The notes under the pieces were generated by a model that saw only the letters and a program-made list of their open reading frames with translations, searched no databases and was not told the origin of the DNA. A DNA stretch of 36,890 bases from a virus. Position 1 is the stretch's first letter; the number at the start of each line of letters is the position of its first letter. Location of the stretch: IMG/VR virus record IMGVR_UViG_3300035698_016732, positions 1 through 36,890 of that record; one strand, 5' to 3'. Of this stretch, positions 29,516 to 36,749 are shown piece by piece. The position numbers and the translations under genes were made by a program.

Positions 29516-29747
29516 GTTTGCCAGACATCTTTGAATCTTCTTTAAAAATACTATTTAACTGCTGAACATATTCAAATATTGCACTAATGTTAGCAGTAAC
29601 CCATCCTTTTTCGTCTGAATAAGTTTTATCTGCTCTAACTAATTCTTTTGTTACTTTCTCTTCCATCTCTGATTCATACCACATGAGAGTAATATATATT
29701 TTATCTTCATTTACCTCTGTTATTATTTTATAATCTTTTCCAATCAT
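29508..29747 (-). CDS. Hypothetical protein, 79 residues
   Basis: ATG 29747 has AGAGGAAAA upstream and overlaps the previous stop (ATGA). The small alpha/beta protein begins MIGKDYKIITEVNEDKIYIT and has a central strand-turn-helix with WYESEMEEKVTKEL. The last codons lie in the first hairpin of the structured region. No family recognised. Confidence 0.65.
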   Translation of the reverse strand: MIGKDYKIITEVNEDKIYITLMWYESEMEEKVTKELVRADKTYSDEKGWVTANISAIFEYVQQLNSIFKEDSKMSGKPI

Positions 29748-29920
29748 TTTTCCTCTTCCTCTCTCCTAATCAAATGACAATCTTTTGATTTATTAAATCC
29801 TAAATCACATTCAAAATGAACTGTGCATATCTCATCTTCACCCATAAAGTCAGGTATACCATCCATGTGATTATGTGGACAAGTTTCGTCCATACAATCT
29901 GTTGGGACTTGTTTAGTCAT
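29744..29920 (-). CDS. Small Cys/His-rich protein, 58 residues
   Basis: ATG 29920 has AAAGGATAAGAT upstream; the stop overlaps the next start. Cys and His are grouped as DCMDETCPHNHMDG, then ICTVHFECDLGF and KDCHLIRRE, enough for one or two zinc sites. Ends in a Glu run. It is too short for a definite fold. Confidence 0.7.
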   Translation of the reverse strand: MTKQVPTDCMDETCPHNHMDGIPDFMGEDEICTVHFECDLGFNKSKDCHLIRREEEEK

Positions 29921-29955
29921 ATCTTATCCTTTCACACTTGCTAGTGGCTTTAGTG

Positions 29956-30678
29956 TTATATACATGAGCAACTCTCCCATTCAAATAGATTAAAATAATT
30001 ACCTAAGAAATATTCTATCCTAGTTTTGACTTTATCTAAATCCTTATGAATATCTTCTTCCCATAAGTTAATAAATTTATATCCTTTAAATTCTAACCAT
30101 AAACGTCTTTTTCTATCTTTAAACCTTTTATTTATTGCATAATCAGTATTATAGTATTTAGGATTACCATGCCAATAATCCCCATAACACTCAATAATAA
30201 ATTCATTATGTATAAGAAAATCTACATTATAACCACCTATAAAGGTATTAGTACTATAGTCTATTTTTTCCATCATTCCAATATCATTTAAGACTATCTT
30301 AATTATTTGCTCTATCTTAGATTTTTTATGCTTAATACCAGCTTTAATAAAAGGTAATATTTTTTGATGCTTTTCTTCTATAGACAATACATTCCAATTA
30401 ATTTTCTTACTAAGTTCTCTTTTTTGAATAATTTCTTTTGTACTAGGAATTTTATAATATGTTGAATTATCTCTTATTTTAGCTGATTCTTTCATAATCT
30501 TTTTGGTACTTTCAGAATGTTTCTTACCATAAAACGGATTTAATTTACCTAATCGTACACATTTAATACATAGACCGCTTTTACTTCTATCATCTATAAT
30601 TTTACCACAATTTAAACAAGTACGATTTAATATACGCTTTATTGGTATTCTTTCGCTGGTTATTACGTTTTTGTTCAT
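29956..30678 (-). CDS. Homing endonuclease, Vsr-like (EDxHD type) with zinc finger and NUMOD3
   Basis: The 240-residue protein has AAGGAGTTAAT before its ATG. Residues about 20-45 form a zinc finger (RTCLNCGKIIDD...GLCIKC), followed by a NUMOD3-like DNA-binding motif (NPFYGKKHSESTKKIMKES). The C-terminal half is a very-short-patch-repair-like nuclease: KIEQIIKIVLNDIG, YNVDFLIHNEFIIECYGDYW, HGNP and FKGYKFINLWEEDI, as in I-Bth0305I/I-TslI-type enzymes. It is a free-standing gene in the early operon beside the RuvC-like gene and overlaps it by 4 nt. It probably cuts a cognate site in related phages and spreads by repair. Confidence 0.85.
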   Translation of the reverse strand: MNKNVITSERIPIKRILNRTCLNCGKIIDDRSKSGLCIKCVRLGKLNPFYGKKHSESTKKIMKESAKIRDNSTYYKIPSTKEIIQKRELSKKINWNVLSIEEKHQKILPFIKAGIKHKKSKIEQIIKIVLNDIGMMEKIDYSTNTFIGGYNVDFLIHNEFIIECYGDYWHGNPKYYNTDYAINKRFKDRKRRLWLEFKGYKFINLWEEDIHKDLDKVKTRIEYFLGNYFNLFEWESCSCI

Positions 30679-31139
30679 ATTAACTCCTTACTAAATAATA
30701 ATGCATGACACCCATGCCGCAAAGCGTCATTACCATGCCGTTTACCCTTCAAATAAAAGCCCCAATCTTTTAATTTTTCATCGCTTACAAAACCCTTTCC
30801 AACGCTTGCCATCTGTTTTATACTTTGATATTTATTATGTTGGCACATAAACTCAATAGCACCAATGAGCTTTAATGTTGGCATATCTGAAAAACTATGA
30901 GCTTTAAGCTTACCTGGATATATTCGATAGTCTTCATATACTACTACATCAGGTTCAAAACTACAAATAATAGTCATTAATAGTTCATAATCATTACATT
31001 TAATCTGCTCTGTTATCTTTGGTATGCCATCAGCAAAGTAAGCAAGCCCAGTAGTCAAACCAGGATCTAATGCTACAAGACTTATAGGTGGAGTCCAACT
31101 TTCACCACGAGTTTTGCTAAGTAATTCTTTGTATGTCAT
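30675..31139 (-). CDS. RuvC-like Holliday junction resolvase
   Basis: The 154-residue protein has AAGGAATTT before its ATG. RNase H-fold active-site segments are visible: LVALDPGLTTGLAYF (first Asp), VVVYEDYRIY (Glu) and KRHGNDALRHGCHALLF (final Asp/His). The spacing agrees with phage RuvC-like nucleases. It should resolve branched DNA before packaging. A homing endonuclease gene directly follows. Confidence 0.85.
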   Translation of the reverse strand: MTYKELLSKTRGESWTPPISLVALDPGLTTGLAYFADGIPKITEQIKCNDYELLMTIICSFEPDVVVYEDYRIYPGKLKAHSFSDMPTLKLIGAIEFMCQHNKYQSIKQMASVGKGFVSDEKLKDWGFYLKGKRHGNDALRHGCHALLFSKELI

Positions 31140-31151
31140 AAATTCCTTAAT

Positions 31152-31319
31152 CTATTGTATATAAATACTTATCAACAAATCTAACTCATCCTTTGACATT
31201 TCAGTCTTCCATATCAGATCATTACGTAATCTATCCCATTTATTTGGATCTGCTACAAGTTCTTTAATGAATATATATGCTACTTCTTCATTTTCATTTT
31301 GATCTAATATTATTTTCAT
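31152..31319 (-). CDS. Small hypothetical protein, 55 residues
   Basis: ATG 31319 has a strong AAAGGAGTAAT site. The acidic peptide begins MKIILDQNENEEVAYIFIKE and has a helical C-terminus (EMSKDELDLLISIYIQ). No family recognised; codon use matches neighbours. Confidence 0.7.
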   Translation of the reverse strand: MKIILDQNENEEVAYIFIKELVADPNKWDRLRNDLIWKTEMSKDELDLLISIYIQ

Positions 31320-31331
31320 ATTACTCCTTTA

Positions 31332-31640
31332 TTATCCTATAGTATCTCTTAAAAAATCCATCATATCATCTCTTTCTAACAAATTGTCAAAGCTATACTT
31401 TATAAGTATAATCTCAATTTGTCTAAATACTTTTGCATCTGCACGTACTGATGCAAGAGCTTTACCGAAAGGAATATTAAATACATTACCTTTGGTACAT
31501 TCAGAAATACCCAAGGCTTTAAGATATTTTTTTTCACCAAAGATAGTTAATACTATATTCTTTTCGCAAGAAACAAAACTATCCTCATTATACACAGTAA
31601 ATTCATTCTTAGTTACTTTAATTGTTATGTTTTTGTTCAT
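31332..31640 (-). CDS. Hypothetical protein, 102 residues
   Basis: ATG 31640 has AAGGAGAGAT upstream. The protein has an N-terminal beta-rich part (NITIKVTKNEFTVYNEDSFV) and a C-terminal helical part (RQIEIILIKYSFDNLLERDD). It is the first gene of the minus-strand operon that reads away from the divergent region. No family recognised. Confidence 0.65.
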   Translation of the reverse strand: MNKNITIKVTKNEFTVYNEDSFVSCEKNIVLTIFGEKKYLKALGISECTKGNVFNIPFGKALASVRADAKVFRQIEIILIKYSFDNLLERDDMMDFLRDTIG

Positions 31641-31918
31641 ATCTCTCCTTATTTATTATAATATGTCCCAACAAAAAATGATAATTAATTTTCAAAGTCC
31701 TTGTAACTTTTGATACATAGTCAATAATATTATAATAGGCCTCCTTATTTTTGTTTATTATTTGTTAACTGCTACACCATATCATACTACCTAGTTAAAT
31801 GCAAGAACTATTTTCATTAATTTTATAGTTGACATTTTATCATTAATAGTTTATGCTATTAAAACTACTTTGCACTTAAAGCAATCAAAAAATAATTTTA
31901 TGGAAGGATCTATATATA
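31641..31918. other. Divergent intergenic region
   Basis: This 278-nt, very AT-rich gap separates the minus-strand early operon from the plus-strand primase gene. It holds a plus-strand promoter (31829-31857). For the minus strand I see only weak -35/-10 pairs (a TATAAT occurs close to the 31640 start but leaves almost no leader) and an isolated AAGGAGG near 31745 without a usual start codon after it. Regulatory sites or an origin could lie here; I find no iterated repeats. Confidence 0.6.
31829..31857 (+). promoter_or_regulatory. Sigma-A type promoter for primase-helicase
   Basis: TTGACA (31829-31834), exactly 17 nt, then TATGCT (31852-31857, four of six). It lies 61 nt upstream of the TTG start of the primase-helicase gene, in a gene-free divergent region, which supports it. 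Confidence 0.7.
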
Positions 31919-34198
31919 TTGGAAGAAAATAAGCAAATAATTGGTAGTATACGAGATGAGGCTTTATATTATATTAGTATCGGTATCCCAATTATTCCAT
32001 TGTGTTCAAGTACTCATAAAAGCATGAGCCCTAACCATATAGCAAAATGTAAAAGCCCTGGAAAAACACCTCTCATAAGTAAATGGAACAGCTGGTCCGG
32101 TACCTCGAAAGAAGACATATTAAATTGGTTCAGAGATGCTAAAAAAACACAAGCAAATATTAATTTAGGTGTTCCGTTAGGTAAAAATTCAGGAATGGTA
32201 GGTCTTGATATAGATGGAAGATCAGGAGAAATAATCCTATTAGCTATTGCGGAGGGACAATTACCAAAAACATGGGAATTTATAACAGGATCAGGTCGTA
32301 GAATACTTTACAAAATACCTGGTAATATGACTACTAAAAAAGTCAAAATAGCTGGTAAGGAAAAACATGAAGGATTTGAAATTTTATGTGATGGACAGCA
32401 AACTGTTTGGCCACCCTCAGTCCACGCTAATGGTACTACATACAAATGGAAAACTGGATGTAGTCCCAGAGACATACCATTAGCAGATTGTCCACGCTGG
32501 ATACTAGACAAAATAGACGCCTCAAAAAATACTGATACATTACCTCGGAGTAAAAAAATAACTGAAGCAGATTGGAACAGAGTACTGCATGAAGGTGAGC
32601 GTAATGATGGTATAACAAAACTTATAGGTAGTGAACTTGCTAAAGGAAGAACTAGAGAACAAACTTTACTGGCAGCGTTAACATACAATAAAAACTTCTG
32701 TGATCCACCATTAGTTGAAAAAGAAATATCTATAACTGTAGAAGGACTTGCCTTAAAAGAAGAAATGAACCGAAGTAAGCAGGTTCGAGAAGGTACTGAT
32801 AAACCTAAAAAACCACAACTTCGTCCAACATCATTCATGAAAAATTTCTTGACAATACAAAGGGAATTAGGATATGTATGGAAATATTCAGCTGAAATGG
32901 GTTTATTCTTTAAATGTGATGAGAACGATGGTCCATGGAAAATGATAGATATGGATTATGTAAAAAGTATTATCCGCAAACAGCTGATAAATTTTAAACA
33001 AGGAGGCAGTATAACATGGGATAGTCAAAAAAATGCATATGAATGTATTGAAGCATTAAAAGCGGAATTAGTAGAACCCGATGAATTTGATATTTTCGAC
33101 TTAGGCTTTAGCATACAAAATAATACATGGAAACATAACCCATTAGATATAGTATGCTTACAAAACGGAGTATATGATTGGCGAAATAATAAACTGCTAC
33201 CATGGTCAAGCGAAATATACACCACGCTAAAATTACCTGTTACTTATGATCCAAACGCAAAATGTCCTTATTGGACTAAAGCTTTAAATGATTGGATACC
33301 AAGTAAAGAAACACAGCATTTTCTACAGGAATTTGTAGGTTTATGCTTGGTTCCCGATACATCATTTAGAACTGCGGTATTCTTATATGGTACAGGAAGT
33401 AATGGTAAAAGTATGTTTCTTGACGTAATTAGGTTACTATTCGGTAAAGGCCTTGTATCAATACCACTGCATCGCTTGACTGATAGATTTACTACTGCTT
33501 ATCTGCAAAACAAGCTAATAAACATATGCGGAGACATAGATGCTAAATATATTACAGATACAGGCGTAGTCAAGGGCATTATTACAGGGGATACACTTCA
33601 TGCTGAATACAAGCATGGTAAAGATTTTGATTTTGTTCCTGTGGCAAGGTTAATGTTTTCAGCTAATAGTCTGCCACCTGTAGCTGATAAAACCCATGGA
33701 TGGTATTCAAGATGGAAATATGTAAAGTTTCCAAAAACCTTTGAAGTGAACCCTACCTATAAAATAGAGTATGATAGATTGTTTGGTCAGGAACTAAGCG
33801 GTATCTTAAATTGGGCTCTTGAAGGTCTAATACGACTCAAGCAACATAACAAATGGACAGGAAGTGAAGATATGAAAATGTCTGAAATTGAATACAGATC
33901 TGAAAATGATAATGTAGCAGCATTTTTGGATGATTATGCCGAACAAACTGAATATTCCGGTAATGTCAAGGATGCAATACAGACTCAAATATTACATAGG
34001 TGCTACAAAAATTGGATAGAAAACTATCTATCTGGTACTAAGACTGTATCTTTAAAAGAGTTTTCCAGGAGAGTTCGGACTTATGGCTATGATAAGACAA
34101 ACAGAATAATAGATGGTAAAAGTAGAAATGTATTCATTGGTATGCGTCCTAAGAGTGAATTTATGAAAGATTATCAGCAATTTAAGATGATGGCTTAA
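31919..34198 (+). CDS. Primase-polymerase / SF3 helicase (replication initiator)
   Basis: The gene starts at TTG 31919 after GGAAGGATC and encodes 759 residues. Residues about 10-210 resemble bifunctional primase/polymerase (Prim-Pol): YYISIGIPIIPLCSSTHKS, NINLGVPLGKNSGMVGLDID (active-site DID near 95), TWEFITGSGRRILYKIP and GFEILCDGQQTVWPPS. The C-terminal part is D5/SF3-helicase-like: LQEFVGLCLVPDTSFRTAVF, Walker A YGTGSNGKSMFLDV (near 490), Walker B LINICGDID, and RLMFSANSLPPVAD (motif C). Such fusions prime and unwind DNA at the origin. It is the only plus-strand gene in the early region and its stop overlaps the stop of the convergent gene, leaving no space for a terminator. Confidence 0.9.
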   Translation: MEENKQIIGSIRDEALYYISIGIPIIPLCSSTHKSMSPNHIAKCKSPGKTPLISKWNSWSGTSKEDILNWFRDAKKTQANINLGVPLGKNSGMVGLDIDGRSGEIILLAIAEGQLPKTWEFITGSGRRILYKIPGNMTTKKVKIAGKEKHEGFEILCDGQQTVWPPSVHANGTTYKWKTGCSPRDIPLADCPRWILDKIDASKNTDTLPRSKKITEADWNRVLHEGERNDGITKLIGSELAKGRTREQTLLAALTYNKNFCDPPLVEKEISITVEGLALKEEMNRSKQVREGTDKPKKPQLRPTSFMKNFLTIQRELGYVWKYSAEMGLFFKCDENDGPWKMIDMDYVKSIIRKQLINFKQGGSITWDSQKNAYECIEALKAELVEPDEFDIFDLGFSIQNNTWKHNPLDIVCLQNGVYDWRNNKLLPWSSEIYTTLKLPVTYDPNAKCPYWTKALNDWIPSKETQHFLQEFVGLCLVPDTSFRTAVFLYGTGSNGKSMFLDVIRLLFGKGLVSIPLHRLTDRFTTAYLQNKLINICGDIDAKYITDTGVVKGIITGDTLHAEYKHGKDFDFVPVARLMFSANSLPPVADKTHGWYSRWKYVKFPKTFEVNPTYKIEYDRLFGQELSGILNWALEGLIRLKQHNKWTGSEDMKMSEIEYRSENDNVAAFLDDYAEQTEYSGNVKDAIQTQILHRCYKNWIENYLSGTKTVSLKEFSRRVRTYGYDKTNRIIDGKSRNVFIGMRPKSEFMKDYQQFKMMA

Positions 34199-34413
34199 TC
34201 TAACTCCTCTATATAAGTCTTTATCTCTACTAATCTTGCTATTTTTATTATCTTATATTCTGTAAAGCATTTACTCGCCCAATGATTAAATAAATATTTA
34301 GCTTCTTCTTTATCCTCTGCTTCAAATTCATCAGTATAAGTTTGGTTAAGTTTCCAACCATCAGGTTTCCCAAAATGCTTCTGTATTTCATAATAAACTT
34401 TATAGTTATTCAT
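34195..34413 (-). CDS. Hypothetical protein, 72 residues, convergent with primase
   Basis: The gene begins at ATG 34413 next to GGGATGAAATAAT and its stop overlaps the primase stop (both TAA/TTA around 34195-34198). Aromatic, acidic small protein (VYYEIQKHFGKPDGWKLN; DEFEAEDKEEAKYLFNHW). No family recognised. Confidence 0.65.
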   Translation of the reverse strand: MNNYKVYYEIQKHFGKPDGWKLNQTYTDEFEAEDKEEAKYLFNHWASKCFTEYKIIKIARLVEIKTYIEELD

Positions 34414-34414
34414 A

Positions 34415-34576
34415 TTATTTCATCCCCTTAAGCATAACTCTAGTAATTTTCATAGTACTACCAATAAAATCTTTAACTGTACTTAAGTATAGCAGTATTT
34501 CAGCTTTGGTAGTCATTTTCGCTATGGTATCCTGAATTTGAGTAGTAGTTACTGTAAATGGTTCCTGTATGTTCAT
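34415..34576 (-). CDS. Small helical protein, 53 residues
   Basis: ATG 34576 has AAGGAAACATC upstream and overlaps the previous stop (ATGA); the TAA ends 1 nt before the next ATG. The peptide is one or two helices (TQIQDTIAKMTTKAEILLYL, then STVKDFIGSTMK). No family recognised. Confidence 0.65.
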   Translation of the reverse strand: MNIQEPFTVTTTQIQDTIAKMTTKAEILLYLSTVKDFIGSTMKITRVMLKGMK

Positions 34577-34980
34577 GATGTTTCCTTAAATAATAACTTT
34601 AATAATTTGATTTTGGCTATAAGGGGATTTTTATAATGCTTACCATAGATAGAACAATCATCATCTGAATTATCTAATAAATTTACTTCTGTTTCGCCTT
34701 TACAATCTATTAATATATCAAGTAGTAAATCATCAGAATTATTCATTAGTTTAACTATCTCATCATTGAGTTGATCTCCTGTTGGGAGGTAAATTTCACC
34801 ACCCAATCTGCCTACGCTTTCATAGTTACTACTTAAAGTCATTACATGTATCTCATTATATCTATCTTTTTCAATATCAAATCTTTCTACATAGATATCA
34901 AAGTTTCGTAATCCTTTTACTCTTAATTCTTGTATGCTCTCGCAATCACATTCCTTTATATATTGTTTAGTGAAGTCCAT
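34573..34980 (-). CDS. Hypothetical early protein, 135 residues
   Basis: Starts at ATG 34980. The protein begins MDFTKQYIKECDCESIQEL and contains IYLPTGDQLNDEIVKLM followed by an acidic stretch. This layout (short helix with paired Cys, then an 'I.LP..DQL' segment) resembles a widespread Gram-positive phage early protein of unknown function. The C-terminus is a Lys/Leu-rich helix. It overlaps the upstream Cys-rich gene. Confidence 0.6.
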   Translation of the reverse strand: MDFTKQYIKECDCESIQELRVKGLRNFDIYVERFDIEKDRYNEIHVMTLSSNYESVGRLGGEIYLPTGDQLNDEIVKLMNNSDDLLLDILIDCKGETEVNLLDNSDDDCSIYGKHYKNPLIAKIKLLKLLFKETS

Positions 34981-35174
34981 TTCTTACCATACCTTTCTTT
35001 ATTATTTTTATAGTACTCAGCATAATACGCTTTATATTTATCTTTATTCTCGGCTTTAATATGCCTATTACGGTGATCCTTGCAGCAGTACTTTGTAAAC
35101 TTGGTAAGTTTTCTGCCCAGGGAATCGGTTCTTACCTCTGGTATATATTCATTGCAGTATAAACATTTATTCAT
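34956..35174 (-). CDS. Small zinc-finger protein, 72 residues
   Basis: The N-terminus carries CLYCNEYIP and KYCCKDHRNRH (CxxC...CC..H), a treble-clef-like pattern. The remaining half is Lys/Tyr-rich (YKAYYAEYYKNNKERYGKKW) and should bind nucleic acid. It overlaps its upstream neighbour by 4 nt and its downstream neighbour by 25 nt. Function unknown. Confidence 0.7.
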   Translation of the reverse strand: MNKCLYCNEYIPEVRTDSLGRKLTKFTKYCCKDHRNRHIKAENKDKYKAYYAEYYKNNKERYGKKWTSLNNI

Positions 35175-35443
35175 TTAATCTCCCTTATTATTATTTCTAT
35201 TTTTTTATCTTTTATTTCTTTATAAACATTATGGGGTATTTCTATCCAATCTAATCCATAATCATCATTAAATTTCGGTTTCCCACTTGCTATAACCTTA
35301 TATTGTTTTTTAATGTCAGAGGCTAATTCATCTATAACTTCCATTATTTCCACCTCACCCGTTACAGCTTCTTTGCTTAATCTTTGTATCCACTTATGCT
35401 TTACAAAGATATCCTCTATTATCCCCTCTATTGATTTATTCAT
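35171..35443 (-). CDS. Hypothetical protein with NKSIEGIIED N-terminus (copy A)
   Basis: A 90-residue protein from ATG 35443 (GAAAGGAATCCA in front). Residues 2-11 (NKSIEGIIED) are identical to a segment in the protein at 35746-36141, and the DNA there is a 30-bp direct repeat. The rest (IMEVIDELASDIKKQYKVIA; YGLDWIEIPHNVYKEIKDKK) is not similar to the other copy. The shared motif may be a recruitment peptide or the scar of recombination. Confidence 0.65.
   Translation of the reverse strand: MNKSIEGIIEDIFVKHKWIQRLSKEAVTGEVEIMEVIDELASDIKKQYKVIASGKPKFNDDYGLDWIEIPHNVYKEIKDKKIEIIIREIK
35411..35440. repeat. 30-bp direct repeat, first copy
   Basis: The 30 bases at 35411-35440 are identical to 36103-36132. 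Both encode the NKSIEGIIED-type N-terminus of two otherwise different minus-strand proteins. Confidence 0.85.
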
Positions 35444-35630
35444 TGGATTCCTTTCTACATGGTGTTTCTATTATTCCGTTGGGGCCAACACAAATCAATC
35501 GCTTGGGGAAACATTTTATATCTTCCTTATTCTTAGTAACTAATTTAAAAAATTCCTTAGTCTTTTCATCTGGTTCAGGAATAATTACTTCATCGGGAAA
35601 TTCCCTATACCAATATTTCTTATCTTCCAT
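35436..35630 (-). CDS. Hypothetical protein, 64 residues
   Basis: ATG 35630 is preferred: AGAAAGG stands 6 nt upstream, whereas it abuts the earlier ATG 35636. The protein is acidic with WYREFPDEVIIPEPDEKTKE and two Cys near the end (KCFPKRLICVGPNG). No family recognised; it overlaps the next gene by 8 nt. Confidence 0.65.
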   Translation of the reverse strand: MEDKKYWYREFPDEVIIPEPDEKTKEFFKLVTKNKEDIKCFPKRLICVGPNGIIETPCRKESNE

Positions 35631-35641
35631 AATCATCCTTT

Positions 35642-35743
35642 CTAACCATTATTTATTTTATCCATTAAGCTTATTAATACTCCCAAACATAATAAAAATA
35701 CAATTACAGCCACTGCTATTATTACTATTATATACCATTCCAT
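35642..35743 (-). CDS. Single-span membrane peptide, 33 residues
   Basis: ATG 35743 has GGGAGTGATT upstream and follows the previous stop by 2 nt. The peptide is one long hydrophobic helix (YIIVIIAVAVIVFLLCLGVL) with a short charged tail. It resembles the membrane peptide at 29278-29385 in size and position type. Confidence 0.65.
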   Translation of the reverse strand: MEWYIIVIIAVAVIVFLLCLGVLISLMDKINNG

Positions 35744-35745
35744 AA

Positions 35746-36141
35746 TCACTCCCTCCCTTCATCCATATATTCTATTGTTTCATTTAGCTTATCTATCTCA
35801 TCTTGAAGTATCTTGTTACCCTTTGCTATATCACCTTTAAGTTCTGTATTCTTATTATGACATTCTATTAATTCTGCTTTGAGTTCCTGTATTTCCTTAT
35901 CTTGTGCTCTAGTTAATTCATCTGCAATATTTTCATGTGTTTCTATTCGCCAATCCCTGCTTTTAAGTGTTTCTTCCAATTCCTTACACTTCTTACAGGG
36001 TATTTTGGCTATTGATTTGGCTATTTGACCTATTTTGATCTTAGGCATATACCTGAATGGAGCAGGTACATCTCCACTGTGTTTAAATAATTCAATTAGC
36101 CTATCCTCTATTATCCCCTCTATTGATTTATTTTTTGTCAT
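35746..36141 (-). CDS. Coiled-coil protein with NKSIEGIIED N-terminus (copy B)
   Basis: This is a 131-residue protein starting MTKNKSIEGIIEDRLIELFK. A CKKC pair near residue 50 precedes a long coiled coil (KELEETLKSRDWRIETHENI and KAELIECHNKNTELKGDIAK onward). It shares its N-terminal motif with the protein at 35171-35443. Coiled coils of this kind are common in small phage early proteins; function is unknown. Confidence 0.65.
   Translation of the reverse strand: MTKNKSIEGIIEDRLIELFKHSGDVPAPFRYMPKIKIGQIAKSIAKIPCKKCKELEETLKSRDWRIETHENIADELTRAQDKEIQELKAELIECHNKNTELKGDIAKGNKILQDEIDKLNETIEYMDEGRE
36103..36132. repeat. 30-bp direct repeat, second copy
   Basis: Identical to 35411-35440; lies at the start of the coiled-coil gene 35746-36141. 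Confidence 0.85.
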
Positions 36142-36142
36142 C

Positions 36143-36463
36143 TTATCTCCTATCTATTTCATCTAGCATTTCTGAAAGATCAGTTATTTCAAAATCCTGA
36201 CTTTCTATTGTAGCTTCCAATCCCTTTATCTTCTTATCCTTATCTGCTATTTCTTTCTGTAACTTGGTTTTTTCATTGGCAAGGTCTATCATTAGCTTTA
36301 TTTCTTTTTTGCCATTCACCATAATAAGCATATTTTCAGGCATATTTTTATCTTCTACTACTTTGATACCATCCAAAACTGCATATGTTTTCTTCATATC
36401 TTCTAATGTTAATGGTTCAAATTTCATATTGCTTTCTGTCATTACCTCATCTTTAAAGTTCAT
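36143..36463 (-). CDS. Coiled-coil hypothetical protein, 106 residues
   Basis: ATG 36463 is preceded by GGGGGATAACAA; an ATG at 36442 is an alternative. After a globular-looking N-terminal part (FEPLTLEDMKKTYAVLDGIK) comes a coiled coil (ANEKTKLQKEIADKDKKIKG and on). The gene overlaps the upstream zinc-ribbon gene as ATGA. Confidence 0.65.
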   Translation of the reverse strand: MNFKDEVMTESNMKFEPLTLEDMKKTYAVLDGIKVVEDKNMPENMLIMVNGKKEIKLMIDLANEKTKLQKEIADKDKKIKGLEATIESQDFEITDLSEMLDEIDRR

Positions 36464-36624
36464 TTGTTATCCCCCTTATTAGTCTCTGAAAATTCATTAT
36501 CTCCTCTGTTAAATCCATATTTCCCGCAAAAAGGACAATATTGGAATCCAACAAATTCTTCCTCATTCTCATTAATCACTTTAAATAAAACTTTACACTT
36601 TGAACATTTATATAAACCTGTCAT
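36460..36624 (-). CDS. Small zinc-ribbon protein, 54 residues
   Basis: ATG 36624 has CAGGAGGCGAA upstream. Two Cys pairs, YKCSKCKVLF and QYCPFCGKYG, make a complete zinc ribbon (CxxC...CxxC) as in rubredoxin-like or RNA-polymerase-like ribbons. Acidic tail. The stop overlaps the next ATG. Confidence 0.75.
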   Translation of the reverse strand: MTGLYKCSKCKVLFKVINENEEEFVGFQYCPFCGKYGFNRGDNEFSETNKGDNK

Positions 36625-36749
36625 TTCGCCTCCTGTCTATTAGTCAAATACTTTTGATATATCTCATCATCGTTACGTATAAAAGCTTTAAGCTCAACTA
36701 TCTCTGCCCTTAACTCATCAATTAATTTTGTCCATCCGTTGTTTATCAT
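36621..36749 (-). CDS. Small helical protein, 42 residues
   Basis: ATG 36749 has GGAGGAGAA upstream; both ends overlap neighbours as ATGA. A single amphipathic helix (WTKLIDELRAEIVELKAFIR) dominates. No family recognised. Confidence 0.65.
   Translation of the reverse strand: MINNGWTKLIDELRAEIVELKAFIRNDDEIYQKYLTNRQEAK

Noticed and set aside
31700-31760. Small minus-strand gene behind an AAGGAGG in the divergent region
   Set aside because: No ATG, GTG or TTG follows at a proper distance with a frame of useful length; an ATT start would give an unconvincing peptide overlapping the next gene.
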